Of a stretch of 64,000 nucleotides of DNA, positions 27,656-36,868 are shown in pieces. Both the position numbers and the translations under genes were made by a program. The stretch is taken from the NCBI RefSeq assembly GCF_900105535.1, contig NZ_LT629779.1:1860001-1924000 (forward strand). The letters run 5' to 3'. This DNA comes from Pseudarthrobacter equi (GTDB taxonomy: Bacteria; Actinomycetota; Actinomycetes; Actinomycetales; Micrococcaceae). Under the pieces are notes generated by a model. It did no database searches. It worked only from the letters and a program-made list of their open reading frames with translations, and had not been told where the DNA came from. The first letter of the stretch is position 1. Every line of letters starts with the position of its first letter.

Positions 27656-28470
27656 ACGCGCAGGAGAACAGGGTCCAGAGGGAACAGAGCACCGGTACGG
27701 ATCCGAACAGCCCCGACGCGCCGCGGCCCGAAGCCGTCCGCCACGAGTACCGCCGCTCGGCTTCCCAGCCGCACGCTGGAGCCGGTTCCACGGCACCGGC
27801 GGACAGCAAGGGCTGGACGCGCAATGAGCTGGCGGCCCGGGTGGCCAAGGAGCTCCGTAACGGCCAATACGTGAACCTCGGGATCGGCATGCCCACGCTG
27901 ATTCCCAACTACATTCCGGACGGCGTGGAAGTGGTGCTCCACTCGGAAAACGGCATCCTGGGCGTCGGACCCTACCCGGCAGAAGACGCCATCGATCCGG
28001 ACCTGATCAACGCCGGCAAGGAGACCGTCACGGTCAACAAGGGGGCTGCGTTCTTCGATTCGGCGGCGTCCTTCGGCATGATCCGCGGCGGGCATGTGGA
28101 TGTCGCCGTCCTGGGTGCCATGGAGGTAGCGGCCAACGGGGACCTCGCCAACTGGATGATCCCGGGCAAGATGGTCAAGGGCATGGGCGGTGCCATGGAC
28201 CTGGTGTTCGGGGCCAAACGGGTGATTGTGATGATGGAACACGTGGACCGGAACGGCAACCCCAAGATCGTCCAGCAGTGTTCGCTGCCGCTGACAGGCA
28301 AGGGCTGCGTGGACCGGATCATCACTGACCTGGCCGTCATCGACGTGGTCCGCGACGACTCCGGTTCCCGGCTGGTCCTGCAGGAGCTGGCGCCGAACGT
28401 TTCCGTGGAGGATGTCATCGCCGCCACCGGCGCGGAACTTTTCGAGGAAGACCGGGAACTGACGGTATGA
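27652..28470 (+). CDS. scoB: 3-oxoacid CoA-transferase subunit B with N-terminal extension
   Basis: Subunit B carries the catalytic glutamate that forms the enzyme-CoA thioester, visible as E99 in [14 protein letters not shown]. Conserved parts are [20 protein letters not shown] and [20 protein letters not shown]. The 272-residue protein has about 50 hydrophilic residues before the domain begins ([20 protein letters not shown]). They include [15 protein letters not shown], which is unlike standard ScoB of about 215-220 residues. An internal ATG start could remove it, but the four-base overlap with scoA makes the long start likely. The gene also overlaps maoC by four bases. Confidence 0.93.
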   Translation: MNAQENRVQREQSTGTDPNSPDAPRPEAVRHEYRRSASQPHAGAGSTAPADSKGWTRNELAARVAKELRNGQYVNLGIGMPTLIPNYIPDGVEVVLHSENGILGVGPYPAEDAIDPDLINAGKETVTVNKGAAFFDSAASFGMIRGGHVDVAVLGAMEVAANGDLANWMIPGKMVKGMGGAMDLVFGAKRVIVMMEHVDRNGNPKIVQQCSLPLTGKGCVDRIITDLAVIDVVRDDSGSRLVLQELAPNVSVEDVIAATGAELFEEDRELTV

Positions 28471-28973
28471 CGGCGGAGGATCCCCGGGTTATTGAACAGC
28501 GCGGGCTGTACTACGACGAACTCGAAGAGGGAGTGGTGTACGCCCACCGGCCCGGCCGGACCGTGACCGAAGCGGACAACGTCCTGTTCACCACCCTCAC
28601 CATGAACACCCAGGCCCTCCACCTCGACGCCGCCTGGAGTGCCACCCAACCGTTCGGCCAGCGCCTGGTCAACTCAATGTTCACGCTGGCCACCCTGGTG
28701 GGCCAGTCCGTCACCCAGCTGACCCAGGGGACCATCATCGCGCAGCTGGGCCTGACCGACGTGTCCTTCCCGCACCCGCTCTACCACGGGGACACGCTCT
28801 ATACGGAGACCGTTATCAGCGGCAAGCGGCCTTCGGGCTCCCGGCCGGGGCAGGGAATCGTCACCATGGAACACACCGGCCGGAACCAGGACGGTACCGT
28901 GGTGGCCCTGGCCACCCGCAGCTGCCTGATGTGGACCCGTGCCGCGCACGCCGAAGCGCAGCACGGAAAATAA
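28467..28973 (+). CDS. MaoC-family enoyl-CoA hydratase (methylglutaconyl/itaconyl-CoA type)
   Basis: This 168-residue hot-dog fold protein has the MaoC pattern, with the [20 protein letters not shown] segment providing the Asn/His pair of the R-hydratase active site. A second motif is [20 protein letters not shown]. In the leucine route this would hydrate 3-methylglutaconyl-CoA to HMG-CoA, in place of the crotonase-type hydratase of other bacteria. In Mycobacterium tuberculosis the homologue beside citE (Rv2499c) is an itaconyl/methylglutaconyl-CoA hydratase, by family knowledge. The gene overlaps scoB by four bases. Confidence 0.85.
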   Translation: MTAEDPRVIEQRGLYYDELEEGVVYAHRPGRTVTEADNVLFTTLTMNTQALHLDAAWSATQPFGQRLVNSMFTLATLVGQSVTQLTQGTIIAQLGLTDVSFPHPLYHGDTLYTETVISGKRPSGSRPGQGIVTMEHTGRNQDGTVVALATRSCLMWTRAAHAEAQHGK

Positions 28974-29007
28974 GCCCGGCACGAAAAAATCATCGGAGAA
29001 TGGCTGT

Positions 29008-29847
29008 ATGACCTTTGCGATGGGCCCCGCCCTCCTCTTCTGCCCCGCCGACCGTCCCGAGCGGTACCGGAAAGCCGCCGCCCGCGCTGACGCCGTCATC
29101 CTTGACCTCGAGGACGCGGTGGCGCCGGCGGACAAGCAGCGCGCCCGCGGCGCCATCCTTGCCCAGGTGGGTTCCGCAGGGGAGGAACCCGAGCTTGATC
29201 CCAGCCGCACCATTGTCAGGATCAACCCCGCGGGCACCGAAGAGTTCGAAAAAGACCTCCACTGCCTGGCGCACACGCCCTACCGGACGGTGATGCTGGC
29301 CAAAGCCGAAAGCGCGGACCAGCTCAAGGCGCTGGCGGGCTACCAGGTGGTGGCCCTGTGTGAAACGGCACTGGGCGTCCTGAACGCTCCCGCCATTGCC
29401 GCTGCCCCCAACGTCGTGGCGCTGATGTGGGGTGCCGAGGACCTGCTCGCCACCCTGGGCGGCACCTCCAGCAGGACGGACGACGGCGGCTACCGGGCCG
29501 TCGCCCTCCACGCGCGGTCAACGGTCCTGGTGGCTGCCCGGGCCTTCGGGAAGCACGCGGTTGACGCGGTGTTCGTCAACATCCCGGACACTGACGGCCT
29601 GGCCGCCGAAGCTGCCGACGCCGTCGCGTCCGGATTCAGCTCCAAAGCCTGCATCCACCCCACGCAGGCCGCCGTGGTGCGGGAAGCCTTCGCGCCGTCC
29701 GACGCCGATGTCGCCGCTGCCGCAGAGCTGCTGGACGCTGCCGCGGAGGCCGGCTCGGGCGTCTTCCAGTATCACGGGAAAATGATCGACGGGCCCATCC
29801 TCAAGCACGCCGAATCCATCCTCCGGCGGGCCGGCCAAAAGACCTGA
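29008..29847 (+). CDS. citE: CitE-like beta-hydroxyacyl-CoA lyase (HMG-CoA lyase role)
   Basis: This 279-residue HpcH/HpaI-aldolase/citrate-lyase-family protein has ALLFCPADRPERYRKAAAR at the N terminus. The acidic metal-binding block is ILDLEDAVAP, then TIVRINPAG, ALCETALGVLNA and WGAEDLLATLGGTSSRTDDG. No citrate-lyase alpha, gamma or citC genes lie nearby, so it is not part of citrate lyase. In this operon it is the best candidate for cleavage of HMG-CoA to acetyl-CoA and acetoacetate, as shown for mycobacterial Rv2498c (established knowledge). The ATG has GGAGAA upstream. It is the last gene of the operon. Confidence 0.88.
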   Translation: MTFAMGPALLFCPADRPERYRKAAARADAVILDLEDAVAPADKQRARGAILAQVGSAGEEPELDPSRTIVRINPAGTEEFEKDLHCLAHTPYRTVMLAKAESADQLKALAGYQVVALCETALGVLNAPAIAAAPNVVALMWGAEDLLATLGGTSSRTDDGGYRAVALHARSTVLVAARAFGKHAVDAVFVNIPDTDGLAAEAADAVASGFSSKACIHPTQAAVVREAFAPSDADVAAAAELLDAAAEAGSGVFQYHGKMIDGPILKHAESILRRAGQKT

Positions 29848-29882
29848 CGGTCCGCTGCCTCCTTGCGTCCTTGCGTCCTGCG

Positions 29883-29898
29883 AACTGGCAGGCCAGTT
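29883..29898. terminator. Possible hairpin between the leucine operon and the convergent gene
   Basis: AACTGGC (29883-29889) pairs with GCCAGTT (29892-29898) around an AG loop, seven pairs in the 57-base gap between convergent genes. No strong T-run follows, so this is a weak candidate for a bidirectional terminator. Confidence 0.35.
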
Positions 29899-29904
29899 GC
29901 GTTG

Positions 29905-31434
29905 CTAGCCCTGCCGTCCCTGCGGGCGCCGCAATGACACGGGCGGGATCGGCTCGGAAAGAAACGTTCGCATCCAACGGTTCCCGGACGCGCGGAACTC
30001 CGCCCGGGTGGCGAACCGGTAGTGGTACCGGCGGACGCGCACCCAGCGCGGCGCCCCGCCGTCGAACGGGTCATACCGGAGCAGCCGCAGGGTGGTCCGG
30101 TCCGCCTCCAGCAGCTTGCCGAGGAAGGCATGGAACCATTCCTCGTGCACGGTCCGCAGCGGCAGGAACCACATCAGCCAGTCCAGCCGCAGGTGGTACG
30201 GTGCCCACTGGCGCGGTATCCGGCGCAGGTCCCCGGGCTTGCCCTTGAACCCGTACTCACGCCAGTCGGCGGAGTCGTCCGGGTCATCGTCGAAGGTCCC
30301 GGCCACCACGATCTCGACGCGTTCCCGGGTCACCGTTCCGAAGGCACCATAGGCGTTGACCAGCTGCCAGCGGTTGAAGCTGGCGTTCATCAACTGCCGT
30401 CGCGAGAAAAGGTTGCGCAGCGGCTGATAGCTCAAGGCAAGCAGCAGGGCGGTGGCCGCCAGCGTGACGGCCAGCCACCACAGCGGCGTTTCACGGCCGG
30501 CCTCCCCGTGCCAGTCCAGCGGGATCACCGGCAGGACCGCGTGCGCCACGGGGTCACTGACGGCGGCGAACGCCAGCACAATGGCGATCCAGTTCAGCCA
30601 GGCGAAGTTCCCGGACGCCACCAGCCAGAGCTGGGTGGCAATGATGACGGCCGCTGCCGCGCTGGCAACGGGCTGGGGTGCGAACAGGAGGAACGGCACC
30701 ACCAGCTGGGCGAAGTGGTTGCCCACCACTTCCATCCGGTGGAGCGGCTTGGGCAGCAGGTGCGCCTGCCGGCTGAGCGGCCCCGGCATGGGCTGGGTTT
30801 CATGGTGGTAGTAGAGGGCAGTGAGGTCCCGCCACTCGCGGCCGCCACGGATCTTGATCATCCCCGCACCGAATTCGAGCCGGAACACCAGCCACGCCAC
30901 CAGGATCAGGATGGTGCGCGGCGGATCGGTCTGGTCCGAACCCAGGAAGGCCACGGTGAAGCCGGCCTCCAGCAGCAGCATCTCCCAGCCGAAGCCGTAG
31001 AAGGTCTGTCCCACGTTCACGATCGACATGTACAGCAGCCACAGGGCCAGGAAAGCGATCAGCGGCACCCACGGCGGTCCCAGCTGCGGAATGCCGGCTA
31101 CCAGGAGGGCCGAGACCACCAGCCCTGTTGCACAGACGCCCCGCAGCAGGCCGTCCGAATAGCGCCAACGGAACAGCGTGGGCCGGCGCAGCCGGCTGAA
31201 GCCGGACAGGTAGTCGGGCACCGGAAGCAGCCCGCGCTCACCCAGCAGCGCCGGGAACTGGTTGAGCGAGGACAGGAACGCCACGAAGAACAGCGCGGCC
31301 ACTCCCCGCTGCAGCACCTGCCGGGCGAACTCGTAGTCCGCCGCATCGAACCAGGAAAGCCAGTCCACGAAATCCACGTTACGCCCGGCCGCGGCGGGGT
31401 CAAGGCGTGCACGCCGCGGCGCACCGGACCGCAT
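29905..31434 (-). CDS. Lipase maturation factor family membrane protein
   Basis: This 509-residue integral membrane protein of the LMF1-like family begins near WLSWFDAADYEFARQVLQRG. It has roughly ten hydrophobic segments. The family block is RLEFGAGMIKIRGGREWRDL followed by ALYYHHETQPMPGPLSR. A C-terminal region has YGAFGTVTRERVEIVVAGTF and HLRLDWLMWFLPLR. Animal LMF1 helps lipases fold in the ER; the bacterial role is unknown. The ATG at 31434 has no clear ribosome site, and a GTG at 31377 is the alternative start. It lies head to head with dxr, with 20 bases between starts. Confidence 0.85.
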   Translation of the reverse strand: MRSGAPRRARLDPAAAGRNVDFVDWLSWFDAADYEFARQVLQRGVAALFFVAFLSSLNQFPALLGERGLLPVPDYLSGFSRLRRPTLFRWRYSDGLLRGVCATGLVVSALLVAGIPQLGPPWVPLIAFLALWLLYMSIVNVGQTFYGFGWEMLLLEAGFTVAFLGSDQTDPPRTILILVAWLVFRLEFGAGMIKIRGGREWRDLTALYYHHETQPMPGPLSRQAHLLPKPLHRMEVVGNHFAQLVVPFLLFAPQPVASAAAAVIIATQLWLVASGNFAWLNWIAIVLAFAAVSDPVAHAVLPVIPLDWHGEAGRETPLWWLAVTLAATALLLALSYQPLRNLFSRRQLMNASFNRWQLVNAYGAFGTVTRERVEIVVAGTFDDDPDDSADWREYGFKGKPGDLRRIPRQWAPYHLRLDWLMWFLPLRTVHEEWFHAFLGKLLEADRTTLRLLRYDPFDGGAPRWVRVRRYHYRFATRAEFRASGNRWMRTFLSEPIPPVSLRRPQGRQG

Positions 31435-31454
31435 TGGTGCGGGATACTTAACCC

Positions 31455-32639
31455 ATGCAGCCACGCAGAATCGCCATCCTCGGATCCACCGGTTCCATCG
31501 GCACCCAGGCGATTGACGTCGTCGACGGCGCCCCGCATCGTTTCGAGGTCGTGGCACTGAGCGCCGGGGGCGGCAACCTCAAGCTCCTGGCCCGGCAGGC
31601 CGTCCACACGGGTGCGGCGGCCGTCGGTATCGCCGCCGGGGACGCCCGCGAGCTTGCCGTGCTGATTGACGAAGCAGCCGCCGCAGCGGGCCGCTCCGGC
31701 TACCGCCCGGAGATCATCGCCGGACCGGATGCCTCCACGCGCATCGCAGAGATTAATGCGGATGTGGTGCTCAACGGCATCACCGGGTCCATCGGCCTTG
31801 CACCCACCCTTGCCGCGCTGAAGTCCGGAGCCACACTGGCGCTGGCCAACAAGGAATCGCTGATCGTCGGCGGCTCGCTGGTGAAGGCAGCCGCGCGCGA
31901 CGGGCAGATCGTTCCCGTGGACTCCGAACACTCCGCCATCGCCCAATGCCTGCGCTCGGGCAGCGCAGCGGAAGTGGACAAGCTGGTCCTTACCGCCTCC
32001 GGCGGGCCCTTCCGCGGCCGGAGCCGGGAAGAACTGCACGGGGTCACCCCACAGGAAGCCCTCGCCCACCCCACCTGGGACATGGGGCTGATGGTCACCA
32101 CCAACTCCGCCACCCTGGTCAACAAGGGGCTCGAAGTCATCGAAGCCCACCTGCTGTTCGACATTCCGCTGGACCGGATCGACGTGGTGGTCCATCCCCA
32201 GTCCGTGGTGCACTCCATGGTGCAGTTCGTGGACGGCTCCACCATTGCGCAGGCCTCCCCGCCGGACATGCGGCTGCCCATCGCGCTGGGGATGGGGTGG
32301 CCGGACCGGGTACCCAACGCGGCCACGCCGTGCGACTGGACCAAGGCCGCCACCTGGACCTTCGAGCCGCTCGACGCAGCAGCCTTTCCCGCCGTGGACC
32401 TTGCCAAGGACGCGGCGAAGCAGGGGAGCACCTTCCCCGCGGTCTTCAACGCCGCCAACGAGGAAGCCGTCACGGCCTTCCACGCGGGGCGGATCCGCTT
32501 CACGGACATCGTGGACACCGTGGATGCGGTCCTCAGCGAACACACAGGTTCCTCCCGGCTGACGGTGGAATCCGTGCTGGATGCTGAGAGCTGGGCACGG
32601 GCCCGCGCACACGAACGTTTAGCAGTCAGCAGTCTCTAG
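31455..32639 (+). CDS. dxr: 1-deoxy-D-xylulose 5-phosphate reductoisomerase
   Basis: Dxr converts DXP to MEP using NADPH and a divalent metal, the second step of the non-mevalonate isoprenoid pathway. The 394-residue protein has the NADPH loop [18 protein letters not shown]. The metal and substrate block is [18 protein letters not shown] with [16 protein letters not shown], and it has [20 protein letters not shown]. The -10-like GATACT (31443-31448) ends six bases before the ATG, so a leaderless message is possible. With the M50 protease gene and ispG it belongs to a conserved actinobacterial cluster. Confidence 0.97.
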   Translation: MQPRRIAILGSTGSIGTQAIDVVDGAPHRFEVVALSAGGGNLKLLARQAVHTGAAAVGIAAGDARELAVLIDEAAAAAGRSGYRPEIIAGPDASTRIAEINADVVLNGITGSIGLAPTLAALKSGATLALANKESLIVGGSLVKAAARDGQIVPVDSEHSAIAQCLRSGSAAEVDKLVLTASGGPFRGRSREELHGVTPQEALAHPTWDMGLMVTTNSATLVNKGLEVIEAHLLFDIPLDRIDVVVHPQSVVHSMVQFVDGSTIAQASPPDMRLPIALGMGWPDRVPNAATPCDWTKAATWTFEPLDAAAFPAVDLAKDAAKQGSTFPAVFNAANEEAVTAFHAGRIRFTDIVDTVDAVLSEHTGSSRLTVESVLDAESWARARAHERLAVSSL

Positions 32640-32657
32640 GGAAGCAGCAGCACCTCC

Positions 32658-33989
32658 ATGACCCCCGTTCTTCTTTTCATCCTCGGCGTCGTCTTCGTAG
32701 CCATTGGTATCGCCGCGTCCATCGCGCTGCACGAAGTGGGACACCTGGTACCCGCCAAGCTCTTCAAGGTGCGCGTCACCAAGTACATGATCGGTTTCGG
32801 TCCCACCCTGTGGTCCAGGCGGAAGGGCGAAACCGAATACGGCGTGAAAGCCATCCCGCTGGGCGGCTACGTGTCCATGATCGGCATGTACCCGCCCAAC
32901 AAGGAGGACGGTTCCGTCCGGCCCTCCAGCACCGGGATGTTCCAGACGCTGGCCACCGAGGCACGCTCCATGGCGCATGAGGAAGTGGGGCCCGGGGACG
33001 AAAAACGCGTCTTCTACCGCCTTCCGGTGTGGAAGAAAGTCATCGTCATGCTGGGCGGGCCAGCCATGAACATGATCCTCGGCGTCCTCCTCATGGCAAT
33101 CCTCCTCATGGGCTTCGGCACGGCCACGGCAACCACCACCATCTCCGATGTCTCGAAATGCCAGGTTGCCGCCGGCGAAACCGTGGACCCGGATTCTGCT
33201 GACTGCCAGCTCACCCCGGCGGCCGCGGCCGGGCTCCAGCCCAACGACACCGTCACGTCCTTCGACGGAAAGCAAGTCACCAGCTGGGACCAGCTGACCG
33301 AATGGATCCGGGCCTCTGCAGGCCGGGAAGTGGCCATCACGGTTGAGCGCGGCGGGTCTTCGGTGTCCACCACTGTCACCCCCGTCCTCTCCGCCCGGCC
33401 CATCATCGGCGTCGACGGCCGGCAGGAAACCGACGCGTCCGGCACCCTGCGCTACCAGGACGTGGGCTTCCTCGGCATCGGGTCGCAGACCGAACTGGTG
33501 CCGCAGCCGGTGTCGTCCGTCCTGCCCATGGCGGGGGAGAACATCAAGCAGGTGGCAGGAGTGATCTTCAACCTCCCGGCCCGCGTGGTGGGCGTGGCGA
33601 AGGCCGCCTTCAGCGAGGAACCACGCGATCCCAACGGACCCATCAGCGTGGTGGGCGTGGGGCGGGTAGCCGGCGAGGTAGCTGCCATGGAAGAGATCCC
33701 GGTGCAGTCCCGTGTGGCCATCCTGGTGGGGCTGCTGGCCGGACTGAACTTCGCCCTGGCTGTCTTCAACCTGGTTCCGCTGCTGCCGCTCGATGGCGGC
33801 CATGTGGCCGGCGCGCTGTACGAGGGCGCACGGCGCCAGGTGGCGAAACTCTTCGGGAAGCCGGACCCCGGCGCCTTCGACATCGCCAAGCTGCTCCCGG
33901 TGACGTACGTGGTGGCCGCCCTGCTGATGGGCATGAGTGCGCTGCTGATCTACGCCGACATCGTCAAACCCGTGAACCTCTTCGGCTGA
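32658..33989 (+). CDS. Site-2 (RIP/RseP-type) M50 zinc metalloprotease
   Basis: This 443-residue membrane protease has its zinc motif HEVGH (H25, E26, H29) in the first transmembrane helix. The second active-site block is NLVPLLPLDGGHV near residue 375. A PDZ-like domain lies between, in the region around LQPNDTVTSFDGKQVTSWDQ. Such proteases cut transmembrane anti-sigma factors or signal peptides to release regulators; the actinobacterial member is often called Rip1. Two inserted segments with low similarity flank the PDZ. It follows dxr by 18 bases, and the adjacency is conserved in actinobacteria. No gene symbol is given because substrates differ. Confidence 0.94.
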   Translation: MTPVLLFILGVVFVAIGIAASIALHEVGHLVPAKLFKVRVTKYMIGFGPTLWSRRKGETEYGVKAIPLGGYVSMIGMYPPNKEDGSVRPSSTGMFQTLATEARSMAHEEVGPGDEKRVFYRLPVWKKVIVMLGGPAMNMILGVLLMAILLMGFGTATATTTISDVSKCQVAAGETVDPDSADCQLTPAAAAGLQPNDTVTSFDGKQVTSWDQLTEWIRASAGREVAITVERGGSSVSTTVTPVLSARPIIGVDGRQETDASGTLRYQDVGFLGIGSQTELVPQPVSSVLPMAGENIKQVAGVIFNLPARVVGVAKAAFSEEPRDPNGPISVVGVGRVAGEVAAMEEIPVQSRVAILVGLLAGLNFALAVFNLVPLLPLDGGHVAGALYEGARRQVAKLFGKPDPGAFDIAKLLPVTYVVAALLMGMSALLIYADIVKPVNLFG

Positions 33990-34032
33990 CCGGCACCCAT
34001 CAAAGAGGTCCTGTAGCTTCCAACGGCTGAAT

Positions 34033-34088
34033 GCTGATAATCAGCTAAATGTAGCTGATATTAAATAATCAGCTGTTTATGATTGATT
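34033..34088. promoter_or_regulatory. AT-rich palindrome array and promoter upstream of the SatD gene
   Basis: The region is markedly AT-rich against the high-GC background. It contains GCTGATAATCAGC (34033-34045) and AGCTGAT (34053-34059) pairing ATCAGCT (34068-34074). A -35-like TTGATT lies at 34083-34088. With a 17-base spacer, a -10-like TACGGT (34106-34111) lies six bases before the ATG at 34118. The repeats share the GCTGAT half-site, so a dimeric DNA-binding protein, perhaps SatD itself through its helix-turn-helix, is likely. Confidence 0.6.
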
Positions 34089-34117
34089 ATTGAGTATCAC
34101 CCGCATACGGTTGAGGC

Positions 34118-34858
34118 ATGTACGTATTGACCATCGACCAGCGCGGCAGCACCTCCGACGTTGACCGCGTGCCCCACCTGATCGAGGAACTGCACAGCCT
34201 CACCGGTGCGCGCTTCGAACGCTCCGTCGGCGACGAACTCCAGGGCACAGTGGGCGACGCCCGGGACGTGGTGGACATTGCCCTGCACGCCTTGCGGAGC
34301 GGGCACTGGTACGTCGGTATTGGCATCGGTGACGTCCGCCTCGAGCCTGGCCGGAGCCCGCGCGAAGGGACCGGAAGCGGCTTCGTGGCGGCCCGCGCCG
34401 CAGTGGAAATCGCCAAGGGCGCGGCCGGCCATGTTCCGTTGTCGGTGGTGGCGGGCACCATGGACAGTGTCAAAGGCGCACCCCGGAATTCCCGGGAAGG
34501 GCCCACCGGCACAAACAACGGAGCCACTGCTGGAACGAACGCCGAACCGACTGCCGCAACCGATGCAGCGAGTGCAGCCATGAACGCCGCAGCCAATGCC
34601 CAGGCCGTCCTGCGCCTCATAGGACGCCTGGTCCAACAGCGGACGGAAGCGCAGTGGCGGGTGGTTGACCGGCTGCGGGCAGCGGGCGGAGGGGGCAGGC
34701 ATGGCAGCCAGAAGCCCGTGGCCCGGGAACTGGGAATTACGGAGCAGTCGGTGAGCCGCGCCGTCCTTCGTTCCGGGTGGCAGGAAGAATGGGCTGCCAG
34801 GCCGGCAGCAGCAATGCTCCTGGATTACGCCCTTGCCCATACCAAAGGAGACCGGTGA
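34118..34858 (+). CDS. SatD-family protein with C-terminal helix-turn-helix
   Basis: This 246-residue protein resembles the SatD family. I also see a resemblance to class III nucleotide cyclases. TIDQRGST (residues 5-12, D7) looks like their DxxGST metal site, RSVGDE (35-40, D39) like the second metal Asp. VGIGIGDVRLEPG (66-78) looks like the GIHTGEV strand, and GSGFVAARAAVEIAK (86-100) like the NxAARL helix. The Asn of the catalytic NxxxR motif is missing. A low-complexity Asn/Ala/Thr linker (about 122-162) leads to a helix-turn-helix (199-220, VARELGITEQSVSRAVLRSG). Function unknown. It overlaps the next gene by four bases (GTGA). Confidence 0.8.
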   Translation: MYVLTIDQRGSTSDVDRVPHLIEELHSLTGARFERSVGDELQGTVGDARDVVDIALHALRSGHWYVGIGIGDVRLEPGRSPREGTGSGFVAARAAVEIAKGAAGHVPLSVVAGTMDSVKGAPRNSREGPTGTNNGATAGTNAEPTAATDAASAAMNAAANAQAVLRLIGRLVQQRTEAQWRVVDRLRAAGGGGRHGSQKPVARELGITEQSVSRAVLRSGWQEEWAARPAAAMLLDYALAHTKGDR

Positions 34859-35352
34859 CCGCATTGTGGATCGCTGCCGCACTGCTGGCGGCAGGATTTG
34901 GCGGCTGGCCCGTCACCGCCCTCGTCTTCCGGCTGGCCCGGACGATCGACGACAAGGCGGACGCAGCAACCAAGGCACGTGACACTGCAGAGGATCCCGC
35001 GGCCGACGTCACGGTGGACGTCCCGGCCCCGGACAACACCGGCCAGGCTGTCAACGGTGAGCTGACGGCGCATACCGGCCAGCCGGCGTCGGACGTTCCC
35101 GCCGCACCCGTCCAGCGGATCCTCCGCGGCGGTGCCATCATCGGGGTCCTCGAGCGACTCGGCGTCTGCCTGGCCATCCTCGCGGGCCAGCCCGTTGCCA
35201 TCGCGTACATCGTCGCCATCAAGGGACTGGGCCGGTTCGCCGAACTCAAGGAAACCCCCGTGGCCGCCGAGCGGTTCATCATCGGCACCCTGGCGTCCAT
35301 GCTGTGGGCCGCCGGGATAGCGGCCGCCGTGAAGGTGATTTTCCTGGCCTAG
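34855..35352 (+). CDS. Small membrane protein encoded with SatD
   Basis: This 165-residue protein starts at the GTG that overlaps the SatD stop, with AAAGGAG upstream. It has one N-terminal helix (residues 3-20, LWIAAALLAAGFGGWPVTAL). A charged Asp/Ala/Thr-rich middle comes next. Then come two C-terminal hydrophobic segments (GAIIGVLERLGVCLAILAGQ; AYIVAIKGLGRF; GTLASMLWAAGIAAAVKVIF). The conserved-looking KGLGRFAEL and AAERFIIGTL phrases suggest a family, but I cannot name it. It is probably the membrane partner of SatD, since the two are translationally coupled. Confidence 0.75.
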   Translation: MTALWIAAALLAAGFGGWPVTALVFRLARTIDDKADAATKARDTAEDPAADVTVDVPAPDNTGQAVNGELTAHTGQPASDVPAAPVQRILRGGAIIGVLERLGVCLAILAGQPVAIAYIVAIKGLGRFAELKETPVAAERFIIGTLASMLWAAGIAAAVKVIFLA

Positions 35353-35377
35353 GCCGGCGGAGCGATAGGGTAGCGCT

Positions 35378-35671
35378 ATGACAGTTTTTGCCGTTGAGTA
35401 CGTTTACGCCGCCGATTCCACCGAAGCCCGAAACGAGGCACGGCCCGCCCACCGCGAATGGACCGGCGGCCTGGCCGAGGACGGCGTGATCCTTGCCAGC
35501 GGACCCTATGGAGACGGCGCCGGCGCGCTGCTGATCTTCAAAGCTGACAACGAGGCATCCCTGAACTCGGTCCTCAAGCAGGATCCGTTCGCCGCTGCCG
35601 GGGTTATTGCCGGTATCCGCGTCACCGAATGGTCACCCGTGACCGGCATGCTCGCCGGCCTCGCAGCCTAA
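35378..35671 (+). CDS. YciI-family protein
   Basis: This 97-residue protein has the YciI dimeric alpha-beta barrel pattern. AVEYVYAADS starts the first strand. RPAHREWTGGLAEDGVILAS carries the conserved His and the helix that follows. ASGPYGDGAGALLIFKADNE and DPFAAAGVIAGIRVTEWSPV complete it. YciI-like proteins include dehydrohalogenases and stress-linked enzymes, but most have no known substrate. The -10-like TAGGGT (35366-35371) lies six bases before the ATG, so a leaderless transcript is likely. It lies just before ispG but has its own promoter signal. Confidence 0.85.
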   Translation: MTVFAVEYVYAADSTEARNEARPAHREWTGGLAEDGVILASGPYGDGAGALLIFKADNEASLNSVLKQDPFAAAGVIAGIRVTEWSPVTGMLAGLAA

Positions 35672-35701
35672 GCCGTTTCCCCTTCACCTCTAGGAGTCCA
35701 C

Positions 35702-36868
35702 GTGACCTCGGTCAGCCTGGGAATGCCCGCAGCACCGCCGCCCGTCCTTGCCCCGCGCCGCAAGACGCGCCAGATCAAAGTCGGTTCGGTGGGAGTCGGC
35801 TCGGATTCCCCCATCAGCGTGCAGTCGATGACCACCACGCCCACCACCGACATCAACGCCACACTGCAGCAGATCGCGGAACTGACCGCCTCTGGCTGCG
35901 ACATTGTGCGCGTTGCATGCCCGTCGGCCGATGATGCCGAAGCATTGCCCATCATTGCCCGCAAGTCCCAGATTCCGGTCATCGCGGACATCCACTTCCA
36001 GCCCAAGTACGTCTTCGCTGCCATCGAAGCCGGCTGCGCGGCCGTCCGGGTCAACCCCGGCAACATCCGCAAGTTCGATGACCAGGTGAAGGAAATTGCC
36101 GCGGCCGCCCGGGACCACGGAACTTCCATCCGCATCGGCGTCAACGCCGGCTCGCTGGAACCGGGAATCCTCAAGAAGTACGGCAAGGCTACCCCCGAGG
36201 CCCTGGTTGAATCCGCCGTCTGGGAAGCCTCCCTGTTCGAAGAGCACGGCTTCCACGACTTCAAGATCTCGGTCAAGCACAACGACCCCGTGATCATGGT
36301 GGCCGCCTACGAGATGCTCGCCGAAAAAGGCGACTGGCCCCTCCACCTCGGCGTAACCGAGGCCGGTCCGGCATTCCAGGGAACCATCAAGTCCGCCACC
36401 GCCTTCGGCGCACTGCTCTCCCGTGGCATCGGCGACACCATCCGTGTCTCCCTCTCCGCCCCGCCCGTTGAGGAAATCAAGGTTGGCAACCAGATCCTGC
36501 AGTCGCTGAACCTGCGGCCGCGGAAGCTCGAAATCGTGTCCTGCCCGTCCTGTGGACGCGCGCAGGTGGACGTCTACACGCTCGCGGAGCAGGTCACAGC
36601 CGGCCTGGAAGGCATGGAGATCCCGCTGCGCGTCGCCGTGATGGGCTGCGTGGTCAACGGGCCCGGCGAAGCACGCGAAGCCGACCTCGGCGTCGCTTCC
36701 GGCAACGGCAAGGGACAGATCTTTGTGAAGGGTGAAGTCATCAAGACTGTGCCGGAGAGCCAGATTGTTGAGACACTGATCGAAGAGGCCATGCGTATCG
36801 CGGAAGAGATGGGGGAGGCCGATGGCGAAGATGCTGTCAAAGGTGGCCCCGTGGTTAGCGTCTCGTAA
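35702..36868 (+). CDS. ispG: 4-hydroxy-3-methylbut-2-enyl-diphosphate synthase (IspG/GcpE)
   Basis: IspG performs the penultimate MEP step, reducing MEcPP to HMBPP with a [4Fe-4S] cluster. The 388-residue protein keeps [20 protein letters not shown] near the start. The cluster ligands C281 and C284 (SCPSCGRAQ) and C316 ([10 protein letters not shown]) are visible. The long insert seen in some plant or thermophile forms is absent. The GTG is preceded by AGGAGTC. Its 3' end overlaps the next reading frame by 47 bases. Together with dxr and proS it is part of a conserved actinobacterial block. Confidence 0.97.
   Translation: MTSVSLGMPAAPPPVLAPRRKTRQIKVGSVGVGSDSPISVQSMTTTPTTDINATLQQIAELTASGCDIVRVACPSADDAEALPIIARKSQIPVIADIHFQPKYVFAAIEAGCAAVRVNPGNIRKFDDQVKEIAAAARDHGTSIRIGVNAGSLEPGILKKYGKATPEALVESAVWEASLFEEHGFHDFKISVKHNDPVIMVAAYEMLAEKGDWPLHLGVTEAGPAFQGTIKSATAFGALLSRGIGDTIRVSLSAPPVEEIKVGNQILQSLNLRPRKLEIVSCPSCGRAQVDVYTLAEQVTAGLEGMEIPLRVAVMGCVVNGPGEAREADLGVASGNGKGQIFVKGEVIKTVPESQIVETLIEEAMRIAEEMGEADGEDAVKGGPVVSVS

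Noticed and set aside
29008..29847. Part of a citrate lyase complex
   Set aside because: The CitE-like gene has no CitD, CitF or CitC partners and lies in the leucine operon.
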